Assembly: GCF_009193325.2 (NCBI RefSeq)
Contig: NZ_CP059856.1
Coordinates: forward strand, 2,728,001-2,792,000
Direction of reading: 5' to 3'
Source of the DNA: Bacteroides zhangwenhongii
Lineage (GTDB): Bacteria > Bacteroidota > Bacteroidia > Bacteroidales > Bacteroidaceae
DNA: 64,000 nt
The notes under the pieces are model-generated. The model was given only the letters and a program-made list of their open reading frames with translations, made no database searches and had not been told where the DNA came from. Made by a program: the position numbers and the translations under genes. Shown one piece after another: positions 52,391 to 63,300 of the stretch; position 1 is the stretch's first letter, and each line of letters begins with the position of its first letter.

Positions 52391-55147
52391 ATGAAGAAAA
52401 ATACACTATTGATAGGTCTCCTGCTTGTCAGCGGAACCTTAGCGGCACAAGATTGGCCGGCAGTCCAAACAGAAGCACGTCCCGGAAGCAGATGGTGGTG
52501 GATGGGAAATACAGTCGATATTCCAAATCTGACTTACAACATCGATGAATATGCTAAAGCCGGATTGGGAACATTGGAAGTGACTCCAATCTACGGGGTA
52601 CAAGGAATGGACGACAAAGAACTGAAATTCCTGTCACCCGAATGGACGACTATGTTAAAGCATACCCAGGCAGAAGCAAATAGAAACGGTATGCAGATTG
52701 ATATGAATACCGGAACCGGTTGGCCTTTCGGAGGACCGGAAGTTACGTTGGAGGACGCTGCCACCAAAGCCATATTTCAGGAATACAAGATAGAAGGAGG
52801 GGAAGAAAGCACTCTCAATCTGGAGGTAAAAGACCCTAAGCAAGCAAAGGTTGCAAAGTTGAATAAAGTTATGGCCTACAATGCACAGGGACAGAAACTG
52901 GATATTACCTCAAAAGTAAAAGATTACCGGCTCACATGGAAAGCTCCCAAAGGAGAGTGGCGAATCATTGCATTATATATAGGAAAGACACAGCAAAAAG
53001 TAAAGCGTGCCGCTCCCGGAGGGGAAGGTTATGTAATGAACCACTTGGATAAGGGAAGCGTTAAACGTTATCTTGACAAATTCGACAGGGCTTTTCAAAG
53101 AGATAAGGTCACTTACCCCAAAACATTCTTCAATGATTCGTATGAAGTGTACCAAGCCGATTGGACACCTACCCTATTGGAAGAGTTCGCCCACCGAAGA
53201 GGATACAAATTAGAAAACTACTTCCCCGAGTTTCTGGATGAAAAACGACCGGAAATAACTACACGCATCATAACGGATTACCGGGAGACGATCTCCGACT
53301 TACTGATTGAGAACTTCACCCGGCAATGGACCGCATGGGCACATAAGCATGGAAGTATCACGCGTAACCAAGGGCATGGTTCACCCGCCAATCTGATTGA
53401 TGTATATGCCTCCGTAGATATTCCGGAATGTGAAGGTTTCGGACTTTCCCAATTCCATATCAAAGGATTACGCCAGGATTCACTTACCCGCAAGAACGAT
53501 TCGGACATTTCAATGCTGAAATATGCCTCTTCCGCTGCCCATATCACAGGAAAGCCATATACATCCAGTGAGACGTTTACCTGGTTGACGGAACATTTCC
53601 GGACTTCACTGTCTCAATGTAAACCGGATATGGATCTGATGTTTGTCTCCGGAGTGAACCATATGTTTTTTCACGGCACTCCCTATTCTCCCAAAGAAGC
53701 GGAATGGCCGGGCTGGTTATTTTACGCCACTATCAATATGTCACCGACCAATAGCATCTGGCGCGACGCCCCGGCTTTTTTCCAATACATCACCCGTTGC
53801 CAGAGTTTCCTGCAAATGGGTAAGCCTGATAATGACTTCCTTGTTTATCTTCCAGTATATGATATGTGGGAAGAACAACCGGGACGGCTTCTCTTATTCG
53901 ACATCCACCAAATGGCCAAGCGTGCTCCGAAGTTTATAAAAACCATCCACCAGATAACCTCCAATGGTTACGATGTAGACTATATTTCGGACAAGTACCT
54001 CCAGAATACCCGCTACGAGGGAGGAAATCTCCGTACAGAAGGAGGCAGTAACTATAAAGCAATTATCGTGCCCGCTGTAAAATATATGCCGGAGAAAGTA
54101 TTGGCACATCTTGTTTCATTGGCAAAACAAGGAGCAACAATTGTATTCATGGAGAATTATCCTAAAGATGTTCCCGGATTTGGTAATCTGGAAAGTCGCA
54201 GAAATGCTTTCACAAAAGTTCAAAAACAGCTTCCCGACATCAGCGATTTTAACCAAAGCATTAGCAGTTCATTCGGAAAAGGACATATCATAACCGGTAC
54301 GGATTATGCTGCGACATTAGGTAAATGCAAGGTAATGCCTGAAGAGATGAAGACGAACTTCGGTCTGCAATATATCCGCCGCCAACACAGCACCGGACAC
54401 CATTATTTCATCTCTTCCTTGCAAGACAAAGGAGTGGATAATTGGATTACTCTCAGTGTAAATGAACCAACAGCCATGCTGTTTGATCCGATGACCGGAG
54501 AAAAAGGAAAAGCGCAAACCCGGATAAAGGACGGAAAGTTACAAGTATATCTGCAATTACAGTCCGGCGAAAGTGTGATTCTTCAAACATTCGATCATCC
54601 GGTTGAGACTCAAGCATGGAAATATATCCAAGAGCAACCTGTCAGCCTCAGCCTCGACCATGACTGGACGTTGCGTTTTGTACAAAGTACCCCCGCTATC
54701 GAAGGAACTTTCGCTATCGATAGCCCGACTTCATGGACGGAAATCAACCATCCGAACGCAAAAATCAATATGGGTACAGGGTTATACAGTCTTGAGACAG
54801 TTCTGCCTACGCTAAACGCCGATGATTGGATTCTCGATCTGGGAGATTTACGGGAAAGCGCCCGCATACGCATTAACGGTAAAGAAGCGGGAACTGTCTG
54901 GGCCGCACCTTTCCGGTTAAAGGTCGGCAAATATCTGCAACCGGGCAAGAATCTGATTGAGATTGAGGTGACCAATCTTCCCGCTAACCGTATTGCAGAA
55001 TTAGACAGACAAAACGTTCCCTGGCGCAAGTTTAAAGAAATCAATTTTGTAGGACTCAACTACAAAAAGAATAAATACGACAGTTGGGAAGTCCTTCCTT
55101 CAGGCCTCAATGGAGGTGTGAAACTGATTCCGATAACTACTTTGTAA
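52391..55147 (+). CDS. GH106 alpha-L-rhamnosidase
   Basis: 918 residues with a signal peptide (cleavage near GTLAAQD). The family 106 N-terminus PGSRWWWMGNTVDIPN and GLGTLEVTPIYGVQG are intact, followed by the TIM-barrel region with MDMNTGTGWPFGGPEV-type calcium and substrate loops, TFFNDSYEVYQADWTPTLLEEFAHRRGY, and SSETFTWLTEHFRTSL. A C-terminal galactose-binding beta-sandwich (about 790-900, LDLGDLRESARIRINGKEAG) completes the usual architecture. It removes rhamnose from the non-reducing end of rhamnogalacturonan oligosaccharides. Its 3' end overlaps the convergent GH2 gene by 11 bp. Confidence 0.93.
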   Translation: MKKNTLLIGLLLVSGTLAAQDWPAVQTEARPGSRWWWMGNTVDIPNLTYNIDEYAKAGLGTLEVTPIYGVQGMDDKELKFLSPEWTTMLKHTQAEANRNGMQIDMNTGTGWPFGGPEVTLEDAATKAIFQEYKIEGGEESTLNLEVKDPKQAKVAKLNKVMAYNAQGQKLDITSKVKDYRLTWKAPKGEWRIIALYIGKTQQKVKRAAPGGEGYVMNHLDKGSVKRYLDKFDRAFQRDKVTYPKTFFNDSYEVYQADWTPTLLEEFAHRRGYKLENYFPEFLDEKRPEITTRIITDYRETISDLLIENFTRQWTAWAHKHGSITRNQGHGSPANLIDVYASVDIPECEGFGLSQFHIKGLRQDSLTRKNDSDISMLKYASSAAHITGKPYTSSETFTWLTEHFRTSLSQCKPDMDLMFVSGVNHMFFHGTPYSPKEAEWPGWLFYATINMSPTNSIWRDAPAFFQYITRCQSFLQMGKPDNDFLVYLPVYDMWEEQPGRLLLFDIHQMAKRAPKFIKTIHQITSNGYDVDYISDKYLQNTRYEGGNLRTEGGSNYKAIIVPAVKYMPEKVLAHLVSLAKQGATIVFMENYPKDVPGFGNLESRRNAFTKVQKQLPDISDFNQSISSSFGKGHIITGTDYAATLGKCKVMPEEMKTNFGLQYIRRQHSTGHHYFISSLQDKGVDNWITLSVNEPTAMLFDPMTGEKGKAQTRIKDGKLQVYLQLQSGESVILQTFDHPVETQAWKYIQEQPVSLSLDHDWTLRFVQSTPAIEGTFAIDSPTSWTEINHPNAKINMGTGLYSLETVLPTLNADDWILDLGDLRESARIRINGKEAGTVWAAPFRLKVGKYLQPGKNLIEIEVTNLPANRIAELDRQNVPWRKFKEINFVGLNYKKNKYDSWEVLPSGLNGGVKLIPITTL

Positions 55148-57539
55148 CCAACTTCTTTACTGCATCCTTCAGTCCTTTGGAGGATGCAGTTATTACTACT
55201 TCGCCACCGGAACGGTCCGAACGTAAGATCGCCATGATGAATCCTTTATGCAACTTCTTCGTATTTCCGGTAAATAACTCATCTGTAAAATGATCCCCAT
55301 TGTCTACAGCAATCAGCCTTGCAGCTCCCGAAACCTTAAAAGTAACCTCGTCTTTAGTATCAGGTACTACCCTTCCTTTATTATCCACCGCATATACCTT
55401 TACATATTGTAAGTCCATCCCATCCGCTTTCCAATCCTCCGGATTCTCTACCACCATTTTCAAAGCAGTCGCCTCACCGGTCGTTTCCAACCTATGACGT
55501 GCCACCTCTTTTCCGTTATTCCGGGCAACTGCTATAATCTTTCCTCCTTTACCATATGGTATGTTTTCCCAATAAATGATATTGCGCCGGGTGATATCCG
55601 TCCGGTCATTCTTACGTATCCCCATAGATTTGCCATTAACCAGCAATTCCACTTCATCGGCGTTGGTATATGTATATAAGTTCTGCATACTGCCCGTTGC
55701 CCAGTTCCAATGAGAAGCCAAAGATAAACTTCCCACCATAATATCATTCCATTCAATGGCTTCCTTGCCATTATCCATCACTCCGATATGCACCAAAGGC
55801 TCTTCGCAGAAAGCACTCTTTATCAGATAGGCTTGCGGATAAGGTTCCAGACAATGATTGAAGAAAGAAAAGTTCCAGCCTTTCTTCGGCCATCCGTTCG
55901 ATTCCCCCCAATACTCGATAGCTCCCCAATAGGCGAGTCCCACCATCTTATCATGATCCATGCCAAAGAAAGGAGCAGCAAGTTCATTCGTTGTAGCTTC
56001 GCTCTGATATACGGTCATGTGCGGACACTTTTCCAGATATTGGGCATAGTTCAGATAACGATAATTGAAACTTGACACTTCTGTTACAGTTGCCAGCTCG
56101 GGAGGATATACTTTTGTGTTAAATTCCGGTTCATTCTTTCCGATAGCTCCGGCACGTGCCGGAAACATAGCCACAGTCGTTTTACGAGTTTTATCATAAC
56201 GCTTGACAAGCACATCGAAGATACGGTAAGTGGTGACACCCCAATCACCGGTAGGAAATCCGGCTAAGTCTTCCCGCATCTGCAATTCATTTCCCAAACT
56301 CCATAATATAACAGACGGATGATTGCGGTCACGTTTGATCCATTCGGGAATCATCTGATACCATAGTTGCGTGAAAGGAACTCTACCACCCCAATAGCTA
56401 TTGTCGCTCCATTTATCAATCAGCTCATCCACTACCAAAATACCATATTTATCAGCTAGTTTCAAGAACGACTCGGAATAAGGATTGTGAGACGAACGAA
56501 TGTGATTATAACCGAACCGCTTCATTAGCTGAAACTGCCGCTCGATAGCTCTGTCAAAAGCGGCAACTCCTACAGCTCCCAAATCATGATGGTTGGAAAT
56601 ACCCTTTAGGAACAATTTCTTGCCGTTCAGTTTAAATCCGAAATCAGGAGAGAACTCTAACGTACGAATGCCGAATGTCTCCGTCACACAATCAATAACT
56701 TTACCATCCTGCACCAAAGAAACTTCAGCAGTATAAAGATTAGGGGCCTCACAAGACCATAACTCGGGACTGTCTACCGTTACTATCGGAAGAGAAACCT
56801 CAACTGTTTGTAATTTCGATTTTTGAGGAGCCTTCCCTCTCGTACCGGCAACCGTTTTTCCGTCAGGAGCCAATATTCGGGCATTGATTTCAATATCCAG
56901 ACTTTTATTGCGAATTCCTTCCAACTCTACTTGCACACTGACTTCCGCCCTTTGCTCCGTGATTTTAGGAGTAGAGACAAATACGCCATGTCTTGCAATG
57001 GCAATGGGATTCTTGATGACCAAATGAACATCCCGAAACAAACCGCCGCCCGTATACCAACGCGATCCGTCTTTTTTACCCGTTGAGGCCCAAACAGCCA
57101 CTACATTATCCTCATCATATTTAAGCAAATCAGTAATATCCGTTTCAAAACCAAGATAACCATAATCGGTACTTCCTACCTTCCTGCCATTTACCCAAAC
57201 ATCTCCAACAAGCATAATGCCTTCAAAGTCAAGCAAGATACGTTTACCCTTCCATGCAGGATTTGCCTTAAAATGTTTACGATACCAACCTGTCCCCATA
57301 GCTTTAAAGCCACGTGCCCCTCCGGCGGACTCATCCCACGTTTGCTCTATCTGGAAATCATGGGGCAAATCCAGCACACGCCAATTATCATCATCATAAG
57401 TTACCAATTGAGCTTCTTTCAAATCACCGGCCCGAAACTTCCAATCAAAATTAAATAATTGCGATACACGCGGCTGTTCTTGCGCAAAGACTAACACTGA
57501 TTGCAGTACTAAAAAGGATAATAGAATAAAATTTTTCAT
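55137..57539 (-). CDS. GH2 beta-galactosidase-type enzyme
   Basis: 800 residues from the ATG at 57539, which directly precedes the signal peptide MKNFILLSFLVLQSVLVFAQ; 22 further upstream codons lack such a signal. Sugar-binding domain (about 25-190), Ig-like domain (190-300), TIM barrel with intact acid/base Glu in NHPSVILWSLGNELQ and nucleophile Glu in MTVYQSEATT, followed by DUF4982-type and Ig-like C-terminal domains. In contrast to the GH2 protein at 34208-37171, both catalytic residues are present. Likely acts on beta-galactosyl side groups of rhamnogalacturonan-I or their uronic relatives; the exact substrate is inferred. It is convergent with GH106. Confidence 0.92.
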   Translation of the reverse strand: MKNFILLSFLVLQSVLVFAQEQPRVSQLFNFDWKFRAGDLKEAQLVTYDDDNWRVLDLPHDFQIEQTWDESAGGARGFKAMGTGWYRKHFKANPAWKGKRILLDFEGIMLVGDVWVNGRKVGSTDYGYLGFETDITDLLKYDEDNVVAVWASTGKKDGSRWYTGGGLFRDVHLVIKNPIAIARHGVFVSTPKITEQRAEVSVQVELEGIRNKSLDIEINARILAPDGKTVAGTRGKAPQKSKLQTVEVSLPIVTVDSPELWSCEAPNLYTAEVSLVQDGKVIDCVTETFGIRTLEFSPDFGFKLNGKKLFLKGISNHHDLGAVGVAAFDRAIERQFQLMKRFGYNHIRSSHNPYSESFLKLADKYGILVVDELIDKWSDNSYWGGRVPFTQLWYQMIPEWIKRDRNHPSVILWSLGNELQMREDLAGFPTGDWGVTTYRIFDVLVKRYDKTRKTTVAMFPARAGAIGKNEPEFNTKVYPPELATVTEVSSFNYRYLNYAQYLEKCPHMTVYQSEATTNELAAPFFGMDHDKMVGLAYWGAIEYWGESNGWPKKGWNFSFFNHCLEPYPQAYLIKSAFCEEPLVHIGVMDNGKEAIEWNDIMVGSLSLASHWNWATGSMQNLYTYTNADEVELLVNGKSMGIRKNDRTDITRRNIIYWENIPYGKGGKIIAVARNNGKEVARHRLETTGEATALKMVVENPEDWKADGMDLQYVKVYAVDNKGRVVPDTKDEVTFKVSGAARLIAVDNGDHFTDELFTGNTKKLHKGFIMAILRSDRSGGEVVITASSKGLKDAVKKLVTK

Positions 57540-57609
57540 CTTAGATTGTTTTCTTAGTATTATTCTTAAATAATTGTACGGATGATCCATATAGTCATCA
57601 TTCACCCAA

Positions 57610-57652
57610 CAAAGATAAACCGGAAAATCATCTATCCCTATATAAATTCTAC
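57610..57652 (-). promoter_or_regulatory. GH2 promoter with GTAG variant of the element
   Basis: On the minus strand TATCTTTG (-7) lies at 57617-57610 and GTAG begins at 57652, 35 nt upstream; one base differs from GTAC. Confidence 0.5.
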
Positions 57653-57690
57653 CGAATGCATATAAAATAATACACTTACAACTTCCTCAT

Positions 57691-57755
57691 GTACTATTTT
57701 TCATGAAATCCGCACATATATCCATAGAAATGCTAAATCATATTCCCTACTTTTG
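57691..57755 (+). promoter_or_regulatory. Deacetylase-like gene promoter
   Basis: The -7 box TACTTTTG is at 57748-57755, 29 bp before the ATG. GTAC at 57691 is 57 nt upstream rather than 35-36; at the standard position the sequence is GCAC. The GH28 promoter at 60229-60292 has the same displaced layout. Confidence 0.5.
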
Positions 57756-57783
57756 CATAGTTAATATAATAAACTCAAATATC

Positions 57784-58740
57784 ATGAAGAAATTTCTTTT
57801 TTACCTTTTTACTTTAGGACTCTTTTCAAACTATGCTTTCAGTTCAGATAGCATTTACGTCGCCCGATATAAAGGAGACAAAGCTTGTGCCATCAGTTAT
57901 ACCTTTGATGACGGATTGGCAGAACAATATACATTGGCTGCTCCCCAACTGGAGAAACGGGGATTTCGGGGAACTTTCTGTGTGAATGGCGCCAAAGTCA
58001 ACAAAGACAACAAACACATCACAGATACCACACGAGTGACCTGGACACAGTTAAAAGAAATGTCCGACAAAGGTCATGAAATCACAAATCACGGATGGGC
58101 ACATAAGAATTTCTCCCGTTTTCCCTTAGAGGAAATCCGGGAAGATATAGTAAAGAATGATAGTGCCATATTAGCCAATACCGGCGTCATGCCCCGTACT
58201 TTCTTTTATCCCAATAATAACAAAAAAGAAGAAGGCAAACGAATTGCCGTACAGAACCGGGTAGGAACAAGGACCAAACAACGTTCCATAGGAAGAAAAT
58301 CCACTCCACGAGACTTGGAAAAATGGGTGGCGACATTAATTGCTACAAATGATTGGGGAGTGGGTATGACACATGGTTTGACGTATGGTTACGATGCCTT
58401 CCCGAATCCACAACGTTTATGGGATCATTGGGACAAAGTAAAAGCTATGGAAGATAAGATCTGGGTAGGTACTTTCCGGGAAGTAGCAGCTTATACCGAA
58501 GAACAGAAACATACGCGCCTGGACATTCGCCAACAAAAGAAAGGACTCATCATAACCCCGCAACTGGATCTGGATAAAGAGATTTTCACAGAACCGCTTA
58601 CAATGGTCATTCAAAAAGAAGGTGTCAGAAAGATGACAGCCAGACAAGGAAAGAAAAAACTGGCAGTTCATAAAATTGGCGATAAATTCATATTCGATTT
58701 TAATCCTTTCGGAGAAGCAATCAAAGTTTATCTTAAATAA
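57784..58740 (+). CDS. Secreted polysaccharide deacetylase-like (CE4/NodB) protein
   Basis: 318 residues from the ATG at 57784; 27 upstream codons in frame lack a signal peptide and cover the -7 box. The signal peptide ends near NYAFSSD. The NodB fold shows the metal-binding Asp pair in SYTFDDGLAEQY, the H-x3-H metal pair in EITNHGWAHKNF, and MPRTFFYPNNN in place of the usual motif 3. A short beta-rich C-terminal domain (about 245-318) follows. CE4 members remove acetyl groups from xylan, chitin or peptidoglycan sugars; in this locus deacetylation of rhamnogalacturonan is the likely role, but not proven. Confidence 0.85.
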   Translation: MKKFLFYLFTLGLFSNYAFSSDSIYVARYKGDKACAISYTFDDGLAEQYTLAAPQLEKRGFRGTFCVNGAKVNKDNKHITDTTRVTWTQLKEMSDKGHEITNHGWAHKNFSRFPLEEIREDIVKNDSAILANTGVMPRTFFYPNNNKKEEGKRIAVQNRVGTRTKQRSIGRKSTPRDLEKWVATLIATNDWGVGMTHGLTYGYDAFPNPQRLWDHWDKVKAMEDKIWVGTFREVAAYTEEQKHTRLDIRQQKKGLIITPQLDLDKEIFTEPLTMVIQKEGVRKMTARQGKKKLAVHKIGDKFIFDFNPFGEAIKVYLK

Positions 58741-58760
58741 ACAAGAAGGAGGGTGATAAA

Positions 58761-58856
58761 AAAACGCAGGATTAACGCAAATTATCGTATTATTTCGGTT
58801 ATTAATCAACGACTTATAACATTATTTCTGCGATAATTTGCGTTAATCAGCGTTTT
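58761..58856. repeat. Long imperfect inverted repeat between convergent genes
   Basis: The arm at 58761-58787 (starts AAAACGCAGGATTAACGC) pairs with 58831-58856 over 26-27 positions with a one-base bulge. The sequence belongs to the ACGCAGATTAACG type of intergenic repeats often seen in Bacteroides and probably serves as a bidirectional transcript end for the deacetylase-like and GH28 genes. Confidence 0.75.
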
Positions 58857-58880
58857 ACTTTTGAATTTCCATCCACCCCG

Positions 58881-60191
58881 TTAGCGTACCTCTTGCGAAT
58901 TGACCTTTACATTCTTAACTACAAAACGGTCAACAATACCCTTATCAAACTGGCCTTTCTTCGCCCGGATATTCAAATCCTCAAAACAAAAATCTGACAA
59001 CTGATATTGGTCAGACTTTTTCACATTGAAGAAAGTAGTACAATCCAAATCTATATTACGCATAGTAATATTATTAGAATATGAGATAGGGATATCTTTC
59101 CGGTCTCCTAAATTATAGAACTGAGTCCACGGTGCCACATAGATAAAATCTCCGGCATTTCCTTTTATATCTTCCACCAAAATATATTCGTATTTCTGCG
59201 GAGTATCGGGACGCATCTTTAAATGCAGAAGAATACGTGCCTGATCCATCGTACTGCGACGGAATATTACATTGCGGTTATGTATTGACTCACTCCCGCA
59301 GGTCAAAGCACTGTGACAATAACCATATCGGCAATCTTCAATAACAATATCATAGTTGCCGCCATTATTGACATCTTTGTCCGCCCAAGGACCTTTGCCT
59401 CCCTTTAATGCCACCGCATCATCGCACACTGACATATAACAATTCTTTATCAACACATTGTTACAGACATCCAGATCAACAGCGTCCGTACTCGGGGCCT
59501 CCATCGGCTTGCGGGGAGACGTTATATGAAGATTCAATAGTTTCACGTAACTGCATTTATAGTAATGAGTAGTCCAAAACGGAGAATTGGCAATACTGAT
59601 TCCTTCTATCTGAACATTCTTGCAATTAGACAAATAAATGATACGGGGACGCTGCTCATCCATATTCGTACAGTTCGGATTCCACTCCCGACGCAACCAA
59701 AACGCTTTCCAATAACGGAAACCATTGCCATTGAGCATGCCTTTTCCAGAGATAGTAAAACCGTCAATGCCGTCTGCATTAATCAAAGCTGTATAATACT
59801 TTACCGTTTGTCCTTCCATGCGGGTAAGCTGAATTCGGAAATCACCCGCATCATCACTTCCTTTCAATACGGCATTTTCTTCAAGATACAAATGCGTCTT
59901 CGGTTTAAAGAAAAGCGAACCGCTTAGAAAAGTCCCTTTAGGAATCACAATGACTCCCCCGCCATTCTCCGCCGCCCGGTCAATCACATTCTGTATCTGT
60001 TCGGTTTGTAGTTTTGTACTGTCATTAACTACTCCATAATCTGTTATCCTATACTGCTTACCGAGCGAATTTATATTCACGCTCTCATTATTCCTGAACC
60101 AGTCAGGAATCAGTTTACCATCAGGGAACTTATCTTGTCCCAAAACCTGCAAGCCGCAGCAAAGTGTGATAAATGCAATGATCAATTTCAT
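58881..60191 (-). CDS. GH28 family pectin hydrolase (second copy)
   Basis: 436 residues with a signal peptide (about 1-18, ending LQVLGQD). The beta-helix of family 28 starts at YRITDYGVVNDSTKLQTEQIQ. Catalytic region: APSTDAVDLDVC, then SVCDDAVALKGGKGPW with the Asp pair, followed by GYCHSALTCGSESIHN and a late Arg/Lys pair (ILLHLKMRPDT). It is shorter than and diverged from the GH28 at 24915-26384, so it probably has a different specificity, such as rhamnogalacturonan galacturonohydrolase. It lies convergent to the deacetylase-like gene and downstream of the second regulator. Confidence 0.9.
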   Translation of the reverse strand: MKLIIAFITLCCGLQVLGQDKFPDGKLIPDWFRNNESVNINSLGKQYRITDYGVVNDSTKLQTEQIQNVIDRAAENGGGVIVIPKGTFLSGSLFFKPKTHLYLEENAVLKGSDDAGDFRIQLTRMEGQTVKYYTALINADGIDGFTISGKGMLNGNGFRYWKAFWLRREWNPNCTNMDEQRPRIIYLSNCKNVQIEGISIANSPFWTTHYYKCSYVKLLNLHITSPRKPMEAPSTDAVDLDVCNNVLIKNCYMSVCDDAVALKGGKGPWADKDVNNGGNYDIVIEDCRYGYCHSALTCGSESIHNRNVIFRRSTMDQARILLHLKMRPDTPQKYEYILVEDIKGNAGDFIYVAPWTQFYNLGDRKDIPISYSNNITMRNIDLDCTTFFNVKKSDQYQLSDFCFEDLNIRAKKGQFDKGIVDRFVVKNVKVNSQEVR

Positions 60192-60228
60192 CTTCGATAT
60201 TACTTTTTTTGATTAAACTTGTACATTG

Positions 60229-60292
60229 CAAAGTTATCACATCCACCGTAAATAGGAATGGACTAAAATAACAGAAGAATGCACTTTTGTAC
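60229..60292 (-). promoter_or_regulatory. GH28 promoter with displaced GTAC
   Basis: On the minus strand TAACTTTG (-7) lies at 60236-60229. GTAC begins at 60292, 56 nt upstream; the standard position (60272) reads GTTA. This resembles the deacetylase-like promoter. Confidence 0.5.
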
Positions 60293-60331
60293 ATTCTTCT
60301 TTAATAATTCATATAAAATCGTTCATTCCTA

Positions 60332-63300
60332 TTAGTTTTCCGGTCTATTTTCTTCTTGTTCACCGGTTTTCTCTTCCGGTAGCTCTTCCTCCGATACAGC
60401 ATCTCCGTCTACTCCGCGCTGATACACAGAAGGCGCTACACCAAAATACTCCTTAAAACATTTACTGAAATAGAACGGACTATTAATCCCTACCCGATAA
60501 GCCACTTCCGAAACCGTCAACCGTTCATCCGACGATAATAGCTCGGCAGCTTTCTTCATACGTACTACACGTAGATATTCATTAGGGGAATAGCCTGTCA
60601 AGCCACGCAGTTTTCTATAAAATACCGTCCGCCCCAATTTCATAAATTGTGCAAACTCATCCACAGAAAACTCCGGTCGGGACAGATTACGCTCCATCAC
60701 AATATCCAGCCTTTTGGCAAACTCTTTATCCCGGTCAGTAGCACAAATCGTAGTGCGCACTCCCTTCTCACTGGAGAATTTCTCTTTCAGTTTATCACGC
60801 TGTTCTATCAAACGGAATACCCGTGCCAACAATAGTTTGATGCTGAAAGGTTTCGCAATGTATGCATCGGCTCCGGCCTCAATACCTTCCAGGTGTTTTT
60901 CCGCAGAATTCAATGCCGTCAACAAAATTATCGGTATATGACTGGTTGCAAAATCCGTTTTCAGCTTCTTTGTCAATTCAAACCCTGTCATTCCCGGCAT
61001 TAGCACATCACAGATTATCAAGTCCGCATCATACGTAGTCGCTTTTTCGAATCCGGAAATTCCATCAGCAGCCACTTCCACCTCAAAATACACGCCAATC
61101 TCTTCCTGCAGGAATTGACGGATATCATTATCATCCTCAATGATCAAGATTTTCCGTTTATTCAAAGGAGTCGTCATTTTATCCTGTTCGGGCAATTCTT
61201 CCGGCAATTGTTCGGAATGGTGATTCCGGCTATCCGCTTCTTGCAACAGCACATTACCGGCAACCAGAAAATCTTTCTCTTCATAAACTGTCTTATCTGT
61301 CGGAATACATACCGTAAACACAGAACCGCCACCTTCGTTATCTCTATACTCAATAGTCCCCTTATGCACCTGTACCAGTTCATGACTCAAATGCAAACCT
61401 ACTCCAATACTGTCACCTGAGAAATTACTTTGCATAAAACGTTTGAATAACTCATTCTGCTTCTCTTTCGGAATACCGACTCCCGTATCTGAAACCTGAA
61501 TCTGCAAAATCTTCTTCACCTCATCCACATTTACAGACAGGATAATAATGCCGTTGGAAGGAGTATATTTAAATGCGTTGGAAAGCAAATTATAAGTCAC
61601 CTTATCCAAGTTACCCTTATCAATAAACATTTTGTAAGAAGGGACGGAAGGCTGGAATCGAAAATCCATCGCTTTTTGTTCCGCCACATCACCGAAACTC
61701 AGAAATATCTCGTAGAGGAAAGCAATTACATCCGTCTCTTCAAGTGAAAGAGCCAGTTTATTATTCTGCATTTTCCGGAACTCAAGCAGCTGATTAATAA
61801 GGCGCAGCATACGTTGAGTACTCTTATCCATTGTCTTTAACGGATGTACCAACTCACGCGGAATATCAGTCACACGCTGTATCTTTTCCAAAGCCCCGTG
61901 AATCAATGTCAGAGGGGTACGGAACTCATGAGATATATTTGTAAAAAACACAAGCTTGTATTCCGTCAGTTGCTTCTCTATATTGATACGATTGCGTAAG
62001 CTATTGAAATTATGGATAATACGGAAGGCAAGATACAAGGCTATAATCAATACCAGAATATAACCGAATACCGCCCAATTAGTCTTCCAAAACGGAGGAA
62101 CCACAACAATCTTCAAAGTAGTCTCATTTTCATTCCATATTCCCGAGCCATTGCAAGATTTTACATGCAACAGATAGGTTCCCGGATTGAGATACTTAAA
62201 AGATGCGAAATTAAGAGAAGACGGAGCACTCCATCCTTTATCATAATTCTCCAGCCAATACATATATTTCGTACGTCCGCTATCCGAATAGTCCAGTGTT
62301 GAGAAGTCTATCAGAATGGAACTTTGATAATATTTCAAAGAAATCTCATCCGAATAGGCTAGTGACTGTTGCAAAGGCGAATCCTCCATTTCGGGATTCA
62401 TCTGGATTCCATTCACATACAAATTAGTGAAAACAACCGGAGAAAAAGAATCATTGTTTTGTATCTTCTCCGGATCAATGACAATCATTCCATAGTTTGT
62501 TCCAAAAAGCAACTTGCCGTCTTTTCCCACACAAGCACTGTTCTCACTATATACATTTCCTAAAGTATAAGAAGAGAAATAATAATTATCAGAAGAATGA
62601 GTAACCGGATTAAACTTCGAAATACCATACTCGGTAGCCACCCATAAGTCACCGTTTTTATCTCCGAGAATGGATTGGATAACATCATTTACCAACCCTT
62701 CGTCTGTTCCGTAATTCTCATATTTCAGCAAATCATAGTTTTCTTGTGGTTCACAAAGATTCAATCCCGACCCCGACGTACCAATCCACATACGCCCCTC
62801 ATCGTCCCGATAGATACATTTAATTTCATTACTACAGAATTTACCGTTCGTGTAGCTGAACAAATGATAATTATCAGCATCGGCAATCAATGAGTCCGGA
62901 TGGAAAATGCATATTCCCTCGCTGGTTCCCACCCAAACCATACCGTTCTCGTCTTCTTCTATCACACGAACCATCCGCAGGCCTAACCTTTCCTGAAAAA
63001 AGTGCCTGAATTTATATCCCCCGTCCGCAGTCGGTTCAGCCAAATCAAGTCCTCCCCCGAAAGTACCTACCCACATCCGGCCTTTCCGGTCACGATAGAT
63101 CGAAAAGACATCATTAGCGGATAATGTAGTCGGATTCGAAGGATCATTGACATACCATGAATCCGCTATCTTTAATCCGTTTCCACGAGTACCCATCCAC
63201 ATTTTCCCTTCTTTATCCTCAGTAATGGCATAAATGTTGGAATGAAAATACTGATTTGTCATCTTCGAATGGAAATCCGAGTCAATGGTATACAGTCCTC

